A stretch of 64,000 nucleotides of DNA from Chitinophagaceae bacterium (GCA_947447265.1 CANFKC010000001.1:124001-188000); one strand, 5' to 3'. Numbered from the stretch's first letter, positions 1 through 9,694 are shown. The notes: generated from the letters alone by a model not told the origin. Made by a program: numbers and translations.

Positions 1-365
1 TTGCGAACGCACTACGTTCTTCACGTTAAAATCCTTTGCTCAAATTTCCTGTCTAACCGCTATGGTTTGGCATTATGAGTCTATTGCTTCAGCACTTTTT
101 CTATCAGCAAACAACTACCACCTATAATTGCATAAAGTGGTACAAACCGCGATATATAGACCGAATGTATTGCTGGTATTGGCTTTACAAGTTTCTTTTT
201 TATAGGTACAGAAGTGCTGTGTTTTGGGTGACGCAGCTAGCAAAAAGTTGCCGGGTGACGCTCCATTAATGCCGAAATGCTAAAAAAATTAAAAAATGTC
301 CATTTTTTTTGGTGGTTTTATTTTTTATACGCACTTTTGTGGTGGGTATATTTTTCATAAGGTGT

Positions 366-408
366 AAATAAGGCTGCTGCTTCTCTAAGCTATAGCCTTA
401 TTTTTTTT
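366..408 (+). terminator. Probable rho-independent terminator, rightward
   Basis: Complementary arms at 366-375 and 394-403 (core ATAAGGCT/AGCCTTAT) are followed by a run of eight T at 401-408. No + strand gene precedes it in the window, so it probably serves a gene to the left. Confidence 0.5.
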
Positions 409-482
409 GTGCCTACTTTACTGAGCAGCATTTGTTAGGTGTGGTAAGGCAATTATCCTGAACTGGTTCAGCACACACCCAT

Positions 483-507
483 AAAAAAGGCACCAAAACT
501 GGTACCT
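483..507 (-). terminator. Rho-independent terminator of paaE
   Basis: Read on the minus strand, AGGTACC pairs with GGTGCCT (one G-T wobble) around a 6-nt loop and is followed by six T. It lies about 40 bp past the paaE stop. Confidence 0.75.
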
Positions 508-547
508 CTAACAAAATTCAACTTTATATTTTTTCGGTTGCTTATTT

Positions 548-1636
548 CTAGCGTTCGTCAAAATCTATCACTACCCTTTCGGTTCTGGGGTGGGCCTGGC
601 AAGTGAGTACAAAGCCTTTGGCTACCTCATCGTGTTCCAAGGCATAGTTTACCTCCATTTCAACTTCGCCTTCCATTACACGGGCACGGCAGGTGCAACA
701 CACCCCACCCTTGCAGGCATAAGGCAAGTCAGCACCATTGCGCAATGCAGCATCTAATATACTCTCTCCAACGAAGGGAATATCCATTGTAAACGTAGTT
801 CCGTCAAGCCTTATGCTTACGCTGCTGCTGGCACCTTTATTTACGTTGTGACTAGTCACCCATTTTTCATGTGTAGCTTTAGGCTGGTCGGGGCTGGTAA
901 ACAGCTCTATATGTATTTTACCTGATGGTAAACCAAGATCAATCAATTGCTGCTTTACCGAAAGTATCATCTCCTCCGGGCCGCAAATAAAAGTTTCATC
1001 AATGGTATCCAGGTCTATCAAACTGTCGCAGAACTCCTTGCATTTTGCTGCGTCTATGCGGCCTGTAAAGAGTGGCATTTCAATGTACTCGCGGCTGAGC
1101 AGGTTATATACCCTTACGCGCTGCATGTACTTATTTTTCAACGCTTCAATCGCTTCCCTGAAAATAATGGAGCTCTTCGACCTGTTGCCATAAATAAGTG
1201 TAAAATGGCTGTTAGGTTCATTTTCAAGCACCGTTTTCATAATGCTCATTACCGGGGTAATGCCACTACCCGAAACAAAGGCCAGGTAGTTTTTGTACTT
1301 GCCTTCTGATTTGCCCGGGGTGAATTTACCCATTGGCGGCATCACCTCTAAAATATCGCCGGCTTTAATACCACCATTGGCGTAAGTCGAAAATTTACCA
1401 CCTTCAACCTTCTTAATTGCTACGCGCAACTCCCCATCATTCGGGCTGCTGCAAATAGAGTAAGAACGACGCACTTCTGCACCATCAATAATTGTTTTGA
1501 AGGTAAGGTACTGCCCCGGCAGAAACCCGAACAGTTCAGCCTGTTGCTGGGGAATATCGAATGCTATGGAAACACAATCAGATGTCTCTGACCGAACATC
1601 CTTAACCTTTAACGCATGAAATTTGAAGCTTGACAT
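548..1636 (-). CDS. paaE: 1,2-phenylacetyl-CoA epoxidase reductase subunit PaaE
   Basis: Predicted electron-transfer subunit that passes electrons from NAD(P)H through FAD and a [2Fe-2S] cluster to the PaaA di-iron oxygenase in aerobic phenylacetate breakdown. An N-terminal ferredoxin-reductase FAD domain carries RRSYS near residue 56. A nucleotide-binding domain with GSGITPVMS follows. The C-terminal plant-type ferredoxin domain has cysteines at about 308, 313, 316 and 346 in the CX4CX2C...C pattern. The 362-residue length is normal. I chose the ATG at 1636 because the upstream in-frame extension is encoded by a low-complexity word array. paaA and paaB are on the same strand upstream but separated by an opposite-strand gene. 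Other FNR-ferredoxin oxidoreductases look similar; the paa neighbours favour PaaE. Confidence 0.88.
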   Translation of the reverse strand: MSSFKFHALKVKDVRSETSDCVSIAFDIPQQQAELFGFLPGQYLTFKTIIDGAEVRRSYSICSSPNDGELRVAIKKVEGGKFSTYANGGIKAGDILEVMPPMGKFTPGKSEGKYKNYLAFVSGSGITPVMSIMKTVLENEPNSHFTLIYGNRSKSSIIFREAIEALKNKYMQRVRVYNLLSREYIEMPLFTGRIDAAKCKEFCDSLIDLDTIDETFICGPEEMILSVKQQLIDLGLPSGKIHIELFTSPDQPKATHEKWVTSHNVNKGASSSVSIRLDGTTFTMDIPFVGESILDAALRNGADLPYACKGGVCCTCRARVMEGEVEMEVNYALEHDEVAKGFVLTCQAHPRTERVVIDFDER

Positions 1637-1815
1637 ATGGATAGTTGACAGTTGGCAATTCGCAGTCGGCAATATTCAACTAAATAAGTTGGCCGTTGAA
1701 TGCGGCGCAAAGATAACAGTTTACAGTTAACAGTTTATAGTTGGCAATTGGCAGTGGGCAGTCCACAATTCAGTTGGCAGTTGGCAGTCAGCAGTGGGCA
1801 GTCAGCAGCTAAATT
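1637..1815. repeat. Intergenic word array (TTGGCAGT-type)
   Basis: The gap between paaE and the NHL gene is dominated by imperfect, slipped copies of TTGGCAGT, GTGGGCAGTC and ACAGTTTACAGTTA words. There is no fixed period and no coding potential. Arrays of this style recur with different words at 6720-6762, 16733-16817 and 48777-48815. Confidence 0.65.
1708..1715 (-). promoter_or_regulatory. -7 element for paaE
   Basis: TATCTTTG on the minus strand matches TAnnTTTG, with 71 nt between it and the paaE ATG. It sits at the edge of the word array at 1637-1815. Confidence 0.45.
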
Positions 1816-1883
1816 AAATGACCGTTACTTTTACGACATAATTAGCGTTTTCTGGAGGGAGCCTAGATTTGACCACAATTAGT

Positions 1884-1891
1884 TATATTTG
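1884..1891 (+). promoter_or_regulatory. -7 element for the NHL-repeat gene
   Basis: TATATTTG matches TAnnTTTG and lies 23 nt before the ATG at 1915. Confidence 0.55.
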
Positions 1892-1914
1892 CAATATCTC
1901 AACACTACGCCAAA

Positions 1915-3249
1915 ATGAAACACCTACTCATTGGTTTGCTTATTTTATTGCCTCTTTTTACAACTGCGCAACCGGGTATAATCAATACTATAGCAGGTAC
2001 CGGTGTTGCTGGCAGTGCTGGCGATAGCACCTTGGCTGACTCTGCAAGACTACAGCCCTATAGTGTAGCGGTTGACCAGCATGGTAATGTTTTTGTGAGC
2101 GACAATTATTTTAACAAAGTGCGGAAATTCAGGGAAGGCGATACAATTTATACCCTGGTAGGTGACGGTTATCCTGGCTTTGGTGGAGACGGCGGTCCTG
2201 CGCAGGCTGCAAGGCTAAGCAGCCCGGTGGGACTTACCGTTGACGCTGCCGGGAACCTTTATATTGCAGATGCGGCTAATTATGTTGTAAGAAAAATAAA
2301 CGTAAACGATACTATTACTACAATTGCCGGGAACCATACAACAGGCTACTATAGTTGCACCGGCGTACCAGCAACAACGTGTAAAATAGGAGCATCTGGC
2401 CTCGCAATAGATTCACATGGCAATTTATATATTGCTGATGGCAATTCAAGAATAAGAAGGGTAGATAGCGCTGGCATTCTGTGGAACTTCGCGGGAAACG
2501 GGAGCGTAGGTTATAGCGCAACCGGCGGGCCCGCTACTGCGGCCGCATTTGATGGGCCGGTTGCAGTATGCGTTGATGGCGCTGGCAATGTTTATGTTGC
2601 AGATAAGAGCAACAATGTGATTCGTAAAATAGATGGCGCTGGCATAATTTCCGCTTTCGCGGGCACATCAACTGCTGGTTTTTCGGGTGACAATGGCCCT
2701 GCAACTTCGGCTAAACTTAATGGCCCGAACGATGTAAAAGCAGATGCCTATGGCAACGTATATATTTGTGACCAGAACAACTGCAGAATACGCAAAGTTG
2801 ATGCCAGTGGCATTATTACAACTATTGCGGGCTCGTCTTCTGCTGGGGGCTTTTCAGGTGATGGCGGCCCGGCTACCAACGCTAAATTAGCCTACCCTTC
2901 AGGGATATGGGTCGATGACAGCCTCAATCTCTACATTGCCGACAAAAACAACTACCGGGTAAGAAAGGTGGGGCATACCATTCCATCAGCGGTTACCACA
3001 CTTGCCGCTGCTGCACCATGGGTAAGGGTGTACCCAAATCCCTCGCATGGTAGTTTTGTACTGGAAACAGAAAAAGCCGCAGATAACAGCACCGTGGAGG
3101 TGTATAACACAGCAGGGGTGCGGGTTTACACAAAGAGCATCATTAGCGCCCGTACAGAAATTGTATTGCAACAACCGACTGGTAACTACTTCGTTAAAAT
3201 AAAAATGGGCCAACACTTGTTGACCCAAACAATATCTATTGAAAAGTAG
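1915..3249 (+). CDS. Secreted NHL-repeat protein with T9SS sorting domain
   Basis: Predicted secreted or cell-surface beta-propeller protein of 444 residues. Residues 1-18 form a signal peptide ending TTAQ. About six NHL-type blades follow, recognisable by recurring GNVYVADxxNNxIRKID and TTIAGxGxAGFSGDGGPAxxAKL phrases up to about residue 355. The last 80 residues are a type A T9SS sorting domain (YPNPSHGSF, then the closing TQTISIEK), so export by the type IX system is expected. It has its own promoter and converges on paaB with 14 bp between stops. It interrupts the usual paa gene order. The ligand is unknown; such propellers usually bind proteins or glycans. Confidence 0.85.
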   Translation: MKHLLIGLLILLPLFTTAQPGIINTIAGTGVAGSAGDSTLADSARLQPYSVAVDQHGNVFVSDNYFNKVRKFREGDTIYTLVGDGYPGFGGDGGPAQAARLSSPVGLTVDAAGNLYIADAANYVVRKINVNDTITTIAGNHTTGYYSCTGVPATTCKIGASGLAIDSHGNLYIADGNSRIRRVDSAGILWNFAGNGSVGYSATGGPATAAAFDGPVAVCVDGAGNVYVADKSNNVIRKIDGAGIISAFAGTSTAGFSGDNGPATSAKLNGPNDVKADAYGNVYICDQNNCRIRKVDASGIITTIAGSSSAGGFSGDGGPATNAKLAYPSGIWVDDSLNLYIADKNNYRVRKVGHTIPSAVTTLAAAAPWVRVYPNPSHGSFVLETEKAADNSTVEVYNTAGVRVYTKSIISARTEIVLQQPTGNYFVKIKMGQHLLTQTISIEK

Positions 3250-3263
3250 GCTGTAATAAGGCA

Positions 3264-3569
3264 TTACATATATTTCACTTCATCAGGCAGGTTGTAGAAC
3301 GTAGGGTGGCGATATATTTTATCGCTCGCTGGGTCGTACATGGATTCGCTCTGGCCAGGGTCAGAAGCATGAATGTTATTACTTTCCACTACCCAGATGC
3401 TTACGCCTTCCATGCGGCGGGTATATACGTCGCGCGCATTTTCTATAGCCATTTCGAAGTCAGCAGCATGTAAGCTACCGGCATGCTTATGGTCGAGGCC
3501 CGCTTTGCTGCGTATAAACACCTCCCACAAAGGCCACTCTGATTTATTCGTTGTTTTATTATCGCTCAT
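3264..3569 (-). CDS. paaB: 1,2-phenylacetyl-CoA epoxidase subunit PaaB
   Basis: Small structural subunit of the phenylacetyl-CoA epoxidase complex (PaaABCDE). The 101-residue length is typical. Family-like segments are EWPLWEVFIRSKAGLDHKHAGSLHA near the N-terminus, followed by the ARDVYTRR and SIWVVES strands. It lies 108 bp downstream of paaA on the same strand and probably shares its transcript. paaC and paaD do not follow; the next gene is on the opposite strand. Confidence 0.93.
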   Translation of the reverse strand: MSDNKTTNKSEWPLWEVFIRSKAGLDHKHAGSLHAADFEMAIENARDVYTRRMEGVSIWVVESNNIHASDPGQSESMYDPASDKIYRHPTFYNLPDEVKYM

Positions 3570-3677
3570 TATTAATTGTTTTCACGCAAAGACGCGGAGA
3601 CGCAATTGCTCATTTTATTCTTTAATCAAGGTATCAAAGGCGCAAGAATTTTAATCTTGCCCCTCATTGACCAATTG

Positions 3678-4631
3678 TTATGCTGCTTTAGCTTCGTTTT
3701 CCTTTCTTGACTTCCTTTTAGAAGCATGTGCAGTTGCTGCATCGCGCACCCACTGGCCTTCTTCCCACGCTTTCTTGCGGGTTTCAAGGCGTTGTTTGTT
3801 GCACGGGCCATTGCCTTTCACAACATTTTTAAATTCGGCCCAATCAATAGCACCGAAATCAAAATGGCCGCGTTCTTCATTCCATTTAAGATCTTTATCC
3901 GGAATAGTAAGGCCGAGTATTTTTGCCTGTTCTACAGTTACATCAACAAACTTCTGACGCAGTTCATCGTTGGTAAGCCTTTTAATGCGCCACCTAACGC
4001 TGTTTTCTGTATTCGGGCTTTCCGCGTCGGGAGGTCCGAACATCATTAAACTTGGCCACCACCAGCGGTTGAATGCATCCTGCGCCATTTTCCGTTGTAT
4101 CTCGCTGCCTTTGGAAAGGTTCAGCATAATTTCAAAACCCTGGCGCTGATGGAAACTTTCTTCTTTGCACACACGCACCATAGCACGTGCATAAGGGCCG
4201 TAAGATGTGCGGCAAAGTGGCACCTGATTCATAATGGCAGCACCATCAACCAACCAGCCTACTGCGCCCATATCTGCCCACGTAAGGGTAGGATAATTGA
4301 ATATAGAAGAGTACTTAGCCTTACCTGAATGTAACTGATCATACATCTCATCGCGGCTGATACCTAATGTTTCTGCTGCACTGTACAGGTATAAACCATG
4401 TCCTGCTTCGTCCTGCACCTTGGCCAGCAATACAGCCTTGCGGCGTAATGTTGGGGCGCGGCTTATCCAGTTACCTTCTGGTAACATACCCACTATTTCG
4501 CTGTGTGCATGTTGAGATATCTGCCTGATAAGCGTTTTGCGGTAATCGTCCGGCATCCAGTCCTTCGGTTCGATCGTTTCGTCTCTATCGATCTTATCGT
4601 CAAAATGCTGCTGAAATGAAAATTGAGTCAT
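3678..4631 (-). CDS. paaA: 1,2-phenylacetyl-CoA epoxidase catalytic subunit PaaA
   Basis: Di-iron oxygenase subunit that epoxidises the ring of phenylacetyl-CoA. The ferritin-like fold supplies carboxylate and histidine ligands; visible candidates are the [14 protein letters not shown] helix (residues about 81-94) and [15 protein letters not shown] (about 155-169). The 317-residue length is normal. The C-terminus is lysine- and alanine-rich. The start at 4631 is the first ATG after a good -7 element. It is first in a paaA-paaB unit. The partner PaaC, needed for a stable complex in characterised systems, is not in this window. Confidence 0.95.
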   Translation of the reverse strand: MTQFSFQQHFDDKIDRDETIEPKDWMPDDYRKTLIRQISQHAHSEIVGMLPEGNWISRAPTLRRKAVLLAKVQDEAGHGLYLYSAAETLGISRDEMYDQLHSGKAKYSSIFNYPTLTWADMGAVGWLVDGAAIMNQVPLCRTSYGPYARAMVRVCKEESFHQRQGFEIMLNLSKGSEIQRKMAQDAFNRWWWPSLMMFGPPDAESPNTENSVRWRIKRLTNDELRQKFVDVTVEQAKILGLTIPDKDLKWNEERGHFDFGAIDWAEFKNVVKGNGPCNKQRLETRKKAWEEGQWVRDAATAHASKRKSRKENEAKAA

Positions 4632-4654
4632 AAAACTTGAGGTTTTAGCCGGTA

Positions 4655-4662
4655 CAAATGTA
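4655..4662 (-). promoter_or_regulatory. -7 element for paaAB
   Basis: TACATTTG on the minus strand, 23 nt upstream of the paaA ATG. Confidence 0.55.
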
Positions 4663-4787
4663 AGCTAATTTCAAAACTGAAGGATGTGATTTATACAGCT
4701 ATTTCCAAAACCAATATTGTAGTATACATGGTTAACGCAACGCATTTGCTCAAAACCAATATTTATTCTTTTAGTGTTTCTTCAAGT

Positions 4788-5393
4788 TCATTCTGTCGCC
4801 ATTTCAGCGAGTTTTACCCTTTCATATATGTCAGCAAGCCCAATAGTTACCTGTATTGCTGACATTGACAAAGTATCCTTTATGCTCTTAAATTCTTTAA
4901 GTTCCCAATTGCCAGCGGCATTAATTGCAAATGCTTCTACATGAATAGTCGTGGAATCAATGAGGATATATTCCTTTAATGTTGGAATATTCCTGTACAG
5001 CATAAATTTCTGTCCCCTATCGTAGTTTTTTGTAGATGGCGATAGCACCTCAATAATAACAGTAGGATTCAATGCATTCATTTCATCATTATTGCGTGTT
5101 TCAGGTTCTCCGCAAATGATGGATATATCAGGATAAGTAAACAGCGTATTGGCAGGAATGTGGATTCTTAAATCGCTACCATAAGGACGACAAGGTTTCC
5201 CCTTCAAGATGCGCCCTATTTCAACAAATGTATTTGACGTTATCTCGTTATGCGCCAGTTTTGCCCCCGACATGGCAAATATCTCGCCTTTGTAATACTC
5301 GTGCTTATCTTCTGAAGCATTTTCCATCTCCAGGTATTCTTCAATAGTATATTGGCGGCTGTTATAAGCTACAGCTGGCTCACGCACTTCCAT
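4788..5393 (-). CDS. Uma2-family (DUF820) PD-(D/E)XK nuclease-fold protein
   Basis: 201-residue cytoplasmic protein of the Uma2 family, predicted to have a restriction-endonuclease-like fold. Family features are [10 protein letters not shown] near the start, [14 protein letters not shown], the acidic strand [10 protein letters not shown], and [17 protein letters not shown], which would hold the catalytic acidic residues. Family members are abundant in cyanobacteria and scattered in Bacteroidota, often as single orphan genes of unknown role. It stands alone here, flanked by a palindrome and kbl. No toxin or antitoxin partner is visible. Nuclease activity is inference. Confidence 0.82.
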   Translation of the reverse strand: MEVREPAVAYNSRQYTIEEYLEMENASEDKHEYYKGEIFAMSGAKLAHNEITSNTFVEIGRILKGKPCRPYGSDLRIHIPANTLFTYPDISIICGEPETRNNDEMNALNPTVIIEVLSPSTKNYDRGQKFMLYRNIPTLKEYILIDSTTIHVEAFAINAAGNWELKEFKSIKDTLSMSAIQVTIGLADIYERVKLAEMATE

Positions 5394-5422
5394 GAAATAA
5401 AGTTAGGGAAAAACTACAACAC

Positions 5423-5455
5423 AAGTGTGCCACACTTTAGGGGTGTGGCACACTT
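5423..5455 (-). terminator. Perfect 13-bp inverted repeat downstream of kbl
   Basis: AAGTGTGCCACAC and its exact complement flank a 7-nt loop. It lies 22 bp beyond the kbl stop, and the minus strand continues into a T-rich tract, so a kbl terminator is likely. Its symmetry would also suit a protein-binding site for the downstream Uma2 gene. Confidence 0.6.
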
Positions 5456-5476
5456 AATTGACTTTATTTAAAGCAT

Positions 5477-6667
5477 TTATTTAATCACTTCCAGCTCCTT
5501 ACCAACTTTTATAAATGCGCTGATAGCGGTATCCAGGTGATGGCGGTCGTGACCGGCCGAAATCTGTACCCTGATACGCGCCTGGCCCTTCGGTACTACC
5601 GGGTAGAAGAAACCAACAACATAAATACCTTCTTCCAGCATACGTGCGGCAAACTTCTGCGCCACAACTGCATCGTATAACATAAGCGGAGAAATAGGGT
5701 GCGTGCCCGGCTTGATATCAAACCCTGCATCTGTCATCTGTTTACGGAAATACAACGTATTTTCTTCCAGTTTATCGCGCAAAGCAGTGGTTTCGCTCAG
5801 CATATCTAAAACAGCAATGGAAGCCCCGACAATAGATGGCGCCAGTGAGTTAGAGAAAAGATACGGACGGCTGCGCTGGCGCAACATATCTATCACTTCT
5901 TTTTTACCACTGGTAAAGCCACCCGATGCACCACCGAGCGCCTTGCCCAATGTGCCCGTAATAATATCTATGCGCCCCATAACACCGCAAAGCTCATGCA
6001 CACCCCTTCCGGTTGCGCCCATAAAGCCCGATGAATGGCTCTCATCTATCATTACCAACGCGTCGTATTTATCAGCAAGGTCACATATTTTGTCCAGCTG
6101 CGCTATGGTACCATCCATTGAAAAAACCGAATCGGTCACGATCATACGGGTGCGGGCATCCATGTTAGCTTTCAATTGCGCTTCAAGGTCGGCCATATCA
6201 TTGTGTTTATAGCGACCGCGGCGAGCTTTACATAAACGCACACCATCAATAATAGAGGCATGGTTCAGTTCGTCAGATATAATAGCGTCTTCCTCTCCTA
6301 ACAATGGCTCAAACACGCCACCGTTAGCATCAAAGCACGCTACGTAAAGAATAGTATCTTCAGTACCCAGGAACTTTGCAATTTTGTGCTCCAGTTCGCG
6401 GTGTATATCCTGCGTGCCGCAAATAAAGCGAACGGAGCTCATGCCATAACCCCTGCTATCTACAGCCTTGTGTGCAGCCTCAATTACTTTAGGGTGAGAT
6501 GACAGCCCTAAATAGTTATTGGCGCAAAAATTAAGCACCTGCTTGCCATTTACGGTTATCTCAGCGCCTTGTTCTGAAGCTATGATGCGCTCGTTCTTAA
6601 ATAAACCGGCATTCTGTATTTCCTGAAGCTCGTTTTGTATCCTGGAATAAAATGATGGACTCCCCAT
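5477..6667 (-). CDS. kbl: Glycine C-acetyltransferase (2-amino-3-ketobutyrate CoA ligase)
   Basis: PLP enzyme interconverting 2-amino-3-ketobutyrate plus CoA with glycine plus acetyl-CoA, in threonine catabolism. The alpha-oxoamine synthase fold is clear: [12 protein letters not shown] near residue 48, [11 protein letters not shown] near 83, DESHSSG at 208-214, and the Schiff-base lysine in [10 protein letters not shown] at about 242. Its 396 residues match the family. The threonine dehydrogenase partner is not adjacent. Close relatives (serine palmitoyltransferase-like or 8-amino-7-oxononanoate synthase) are possible, but the overall sequence reads as Kbl. Confidence 0.93.
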   Translation of the reverse strand: MGSPSFYSRIQNELQEIQNAGLFKNERIIASEQGAEITVNGKQVLNFCANNYLGLSSHPKVIEAAHKAVDSRGYGMSSVRFICGTQDIHRELEHKIAKFLGTEDTILYVACFDANGGVFEPLLGEEDAIISDELNHASIIDGVRLCKARRGRYKHNDMADLEAQLKANMDARTRMIVTDSVFSMDGTIAQLDKICDLADKYDALVMIDESHSSGFMGATGRGVHELCGVMGRIDIITGTLGKALGGASGGFTSGKKEVIDMLRQRSRPYLFSNSLAPSIVGASIAVLDMLSETTALRDKLEENTLYFRKQMTDAGFDIKPGTHPISPLMLYDAVVAQKFAARMLEEGIYVVGFFYPVVPKGQARIRVQISAGHDRHHLDTAISAFIKVGKELEVIK

Positions 6668-6719
6668 GTTTATGATTGTTATTAGTTAATTGTAATGGTT
6701 AATTTTCTTTGCTCCCCTT

Positions 6720-6762
6720 TGATTTCGAATTTGGAATTTAAAGTTTGAAACCTGGAATTTCC
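6720..6762. repeat. Short intergenic word array (GAATTTGGAATTT)
   Basis: Between kbl and the TPR gene, slipped variants of GAATTT, GGAATTT and GTTTGAAA follow each other. Same style as the other word arrays in the window, built from a different word. Confidence 0.45.
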
Positions 6763-6767
6763 TTTTG

Positions 6768-8870
6768 TTATTGAAGGGCTTTAAGATAGTCCGGATTCAT
6801 ATTTAAGAAACCAAGTTCCCGAGCCCTCTGGACATCTTTAATGGCCTGAGCCTTATTTCCCTTTTCCTGGTAGCACATGGAACGGGCATAATATATTTCA
6901 CCCATCTCTGGGAACAATGCCAAAGCTTTATCAAAATCGTTAAAGGCATCATCGCATCTGCCTTTTCTCTGCAGCGCCCTGCCCCTGTTCAGGTAAGGCT
7001 GCACAATGTCAGGGTTCTGAGCAATGGCAATACCATATTGAACAATGGCGGAATCGGTTCTGCCGGTCATATCCAGGAAGTTACCGTAGTTACTATGCGC
7101 TTCCGGATTATAAGGCTTCAGGCGTAGTGTGCTTACGAAACAAAAATACGCACTATCAAACTGCTGTGCTATACTGTATACTATCGCCAGCCCGAGGTAG
7201 GCATTCGCAGCCATTTCGCTGCTATCCATTTTAAGGGCCTTGTAGTAATACACTTTCGATTCATTGAACTGGTTGTTACTCCGCATCAACTCGCCGATAG
7301 AAATATATGGGTTCACAAAAGTCGGTTGCAACTCAATAGCCCTGCTCAGCAAGAAGAAAGAGGAATCGTAATACAGCTTGCGCTCCTCCGGCTTTACTGA
7401 TTTGTTGAACTTCATAAAATAAGAGAAGCCCAGGTTATTATACCCATTCGGCGCCCTTACCGGTTCAATTTCAATTTCATCGCGCCACAGGCTTGCCTCA
7501 TCGTACCACACCTTACAACGCTCGTTACTCAAAAATGCAAGTACCGCGCAATAAGCGCCAACGGCAACCATGGCCATTATACCCAATTGCTTCCTGCTCT
7601 GTGAATTATACCATTCCGAGACAACCCAACCCAGCATGAAGAATAAACCGATGTACGGCAGGTAGGAATACCGGTCTGCAATAATGGCACCACCCACAGG
7701 TATGAACTGCAATAGCAACGCTATGTTAGCGAGGAAAAATAATATACCAAACATGCCGGCCTTGCTCTTCCTGGCGAGCCAGAATATTACTGCCAGCACC
7801 ACGGCGGCAATAAGCGGGTAAATATAATACACGGCAGGCAGGCTACCCTTCTCTTTTAGCGGATATGGGTAAAAACAAAGCAATTTAACCGGTGCCACTG
7901 CCTTCCATAAATAAGTTACAAGGGCATAACCACCTAATGCAATACGTTCAATAAAATTAAACTTCTCCCCTTGTGTATTCAGTGCGCCGAACACCTGCTG
8001 GTCTGACATCGACTTTATACCAAAGCCAACTGAAATAAGGAAGAATGGAATCTTATCAATCAGCGTTGCGAAATTGATGCGCATAGTTTTGAAAGATGGT
8101 ATTTCCTGCTGCGCAACATCATCAACAGTTTCAAAAAGATTGCCTTCAAAAAAATCGATGATAAGTAATGTGACCGGTAAAATAACCGCTACAGGTTTTG
8201 ATAGAAGAGAGCTTAGAAAAAGCAGCAGAACCAATCCGTACCACTTCCAGCGGCCGCTATCTTTACGGCGTATGTAAAACAGGTAAGCAATGCAAGCAGC
8301 CATATAAAAGAGCCCGTAAACAACATCTTTACGGCCGGCAATCCATGCCACCGATTCTATGTGCATGGGGTGTATACCAAACAAAACTGCTGTAATAATG
8401 GCGGCGACGCGCTGTTTAGTCAATAGCTTTACAAAAAAGTAAACCAGTACCGTTGTTGCAATATGGAACAAAAGACTGGTAAGATGGTAAGTGTACGGCT
8501 CTAGGGTAGCGCGGCTATAGTCGATGGCCAGAGTAAGCATGGTAAGCGGGTGATAGTTACCCATAATAGGGGTAAGAAAAATCTCTTTCACCCCTTCGGC
8601 ATTCAGGTGATCTTTAATCAGAGGCTGGTTCTTCACATAACCGGGATCGTCCCAATTCGTGAATTGATTGAGCAATGAAACCTTCAACACCAGGTACGTA
8701 AACAAAGCTATACAGGCAGAGACAACAATATCGAGCTTACCGCCAGACAGTTTTGAGCCTCCGGTTGCAGAAGCGTTCGCTGTCCTGGCCACATTTGGCC
8801 TGGTTTGCACCGGCTGCGATTGCTTAGTATTATTGTTCACCGGCTGCTGCCTGTTACTGTTTTTTGCCAT
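6768..8870 (-). CDS. Polytopic membrane protein with C-terminal TPR repeats (TMTC/GT-C-like)
   Basis: 700 residues. A basic, low-complexity N-terminus (about 1-45) is followed by some ten hydrophobic helices up to about residue 450, then TPR repeats to the end. The first loop carries NWDDPGYV, like the acidic motif of GT-C glycosyltransferases of the PMT/TMTC type. Later loops have GIHPMHIESVAWIAGRKDV and GGAIIADRYSYLPYIG, both typical of bacterial TMTC-like proteins. The TPR part includes NNLGFSYF and SNYGNFLDMTGRTDSAIVQY. A lipid-linked sugar donor and a surface-protein acceptor would fit, but neither is shown by the sequence. Confidence 0.75.
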   Translation of the reverse strand: MAKNSNRQQPVNNNTKQSQPVQTRPNVARTANASATGGSKLSGGKLDIVVSACIALFTYLVLKVSLLNQFTNWDDPGYVKNQPLIKDHLNAEGVKEIFLTPIMGNYHPLTMLTLAIDYSRATLEPYTYHLTSLLFHIATTVLVYFFVKLLTKQRVAAIITAVLFGIHPMHIESVAWIAGRKDVVYGLFYMAACIAYLFYIRRKDSGRWKWYGLVLLLFLSSLLSKPVAVILPVTLLIIDFFEGNLFETVDDVAQQEIPSFKTMRINFATLIDKIPFFLISVGFGIKSMSDQQVFGALNTQGEKFNFIERIALGGYALVTYLWKAVAPVKLLCFYPYPLKEKGSLPAVYYIYPLIAAVVLAVIFWLARKSKAGMFGILFFLANIALLLQFIPVGGAIIADRYSYLPYIGLFFMLGWVVSEWYNSQSRKQLGIMAMVAVGAYCAVLAFLSNERCKVWYDEASLWRDEIEIEPVRAPNGYNNLGFSYFMKFNKSVKPEERKLYYDSSFFLLSRAIELQPTFVNPYISIGELMRSNNQFNESKVYYYKALKMDSSEMAANAYLGLAIVYSIAQQFDSAYFCFVSTLRLKPYNPEAHSNYGNFLDMTGRTDSAIVQYGIAIAQNPDIVQPYLNRGRALQRKGRCDDAFNDFDKALALFPEMGEIYYARSMCYQEKGNKAQAIKDVQRARELGFLNMNPDYLKALQ

Positions 8871-8937
8871 TCAACATCAATAATTCTACTGTCATTTAAT
8901 GTTAACTATCTACCCTGCACAATAGGCGGAACTCGTA

Positions 8938-9669
8938 TCAATTGCTCACTACAATTTCATTACCTTTCAACACCGGCACAACCGGGTGGGTATTCAATGT
9001 TGTACAATATTCCATATCCTGTGCCAGCCCAAAACCAGACAATCTCCTGTAGTGTGAGCTATCCTTCAGAAATTCTATCAGGCCAACTTCACTGGCATCA
9101 CGGTATAGCGTTGCAGCAGCCCTTGCACTATCGCAATTAATATCAAAGCTATCCCGAACTTCTGCGACAACTGCACCTGCAAAAAGTGTATCCTCCATAT
9201 TGAAGCGATCTTTCCATGATGCACAACCGAGCAATACATTCTTATTCTGCTTTTTCAGAAAATCGCATACAGCGGCAAGGTTAAGAAAAGAACCTATTAC
9301 AATTACCGATGCACCCTGTACCATGTGCAACAAACGTGTACCATTTGTTGTTGTGAGTACGAGTGTTTTTCCCTTTATAAATTCGTTCGGGTATTCCAGC
9401 GGCGAATTGCCATATTGCAGACCCTCAGCTACCTTGCCATCACGTTCACCTGCAGTAATGCTGTTGTCAATTAACTTTCCAAGTTCAATACATCCCTCAA
9501 CCGAGGCTACAGGCAATACACACTTTGCCCCATTGCTTAATGCAGCCGTGATAGTAGAGGTAGCCCTGAAAATGTCAATTATAACAACCACCGAACCGGT
9601 GGTGTCATATAAATGAAGTAAGGCAGGTGACAAGCAAACTTCAAGTTTGGGTTTTTGTATGGATGCCAT
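8938..9669 (-). CDS. comB: 2-phosphosulfolactate phosphatase family protein (ComB)
   Basis: 243 residues. ComB family hallmarks are VVIIDIFRATSTITAAL near residue 30, ERDG and GNSPLEYP in the middle, and LTTTNGTRLL near 105. In archaea ComB removes phosphate from 2-phosphosulfolactate in coenzyme M synthesis. Bacteroidota have no coenzyme M, so the substrate here is uncertain and may be a sulfonate or a related phosphoester. It follows gldN on the same strand beyond a strong terminator, so it is probably transcribed separately. Confidence 0.87.
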   Translation of the reverse strand: MASIQKPKLEVCLSPALLHLYDTTGSVVVIIDIFRATSTITAALSNGAKCVLPVASVEGCIELGKLIDNSITAGERDGKVAEGLQYGNSPLEYPNEFIKGKTLVLTTTNGTRLLHMVQGASVIVIGSFLNLAAVCDFLKKQNKNVLLGCASWKDRFNMEDTLFAGAVVAEVRDSFDINCDSARAAATLYRDASEVGLIEFLKDSSHYRRLSGFGLAQDMEYCTTLNTHPVVPVLKGNEIVVSN

Positions 9670-9694
9670 GAAAAATAATTGAAGTGCAAAATAA

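Larger units (their letters stand above)
1..547. other. Intergenic left edge without a convincing gene
   Basis: AT-rich stretch. The only open frames are short and show no family resemblance, signal peptide or plausible start context. It holds two terminator-like hairpins, listed separately at 366-408 and 483-507. The first points rightward and may end a gene lying left of the window. Confidence 0.6.

Noticed and set aside
75-269. 64-codon frame at the left edge
   Set aside because: Tyrosine- and tryptophan-rich translation of AT-rich DNA, no start context, no family resemblance.
1700-1882. 60-codon plus-strand frame upstream of the NHL gene
   Set aside because: It is created by the TTGGCAGT word array (repeated LTVYSWQLAV-like peptide) and has no independent support.
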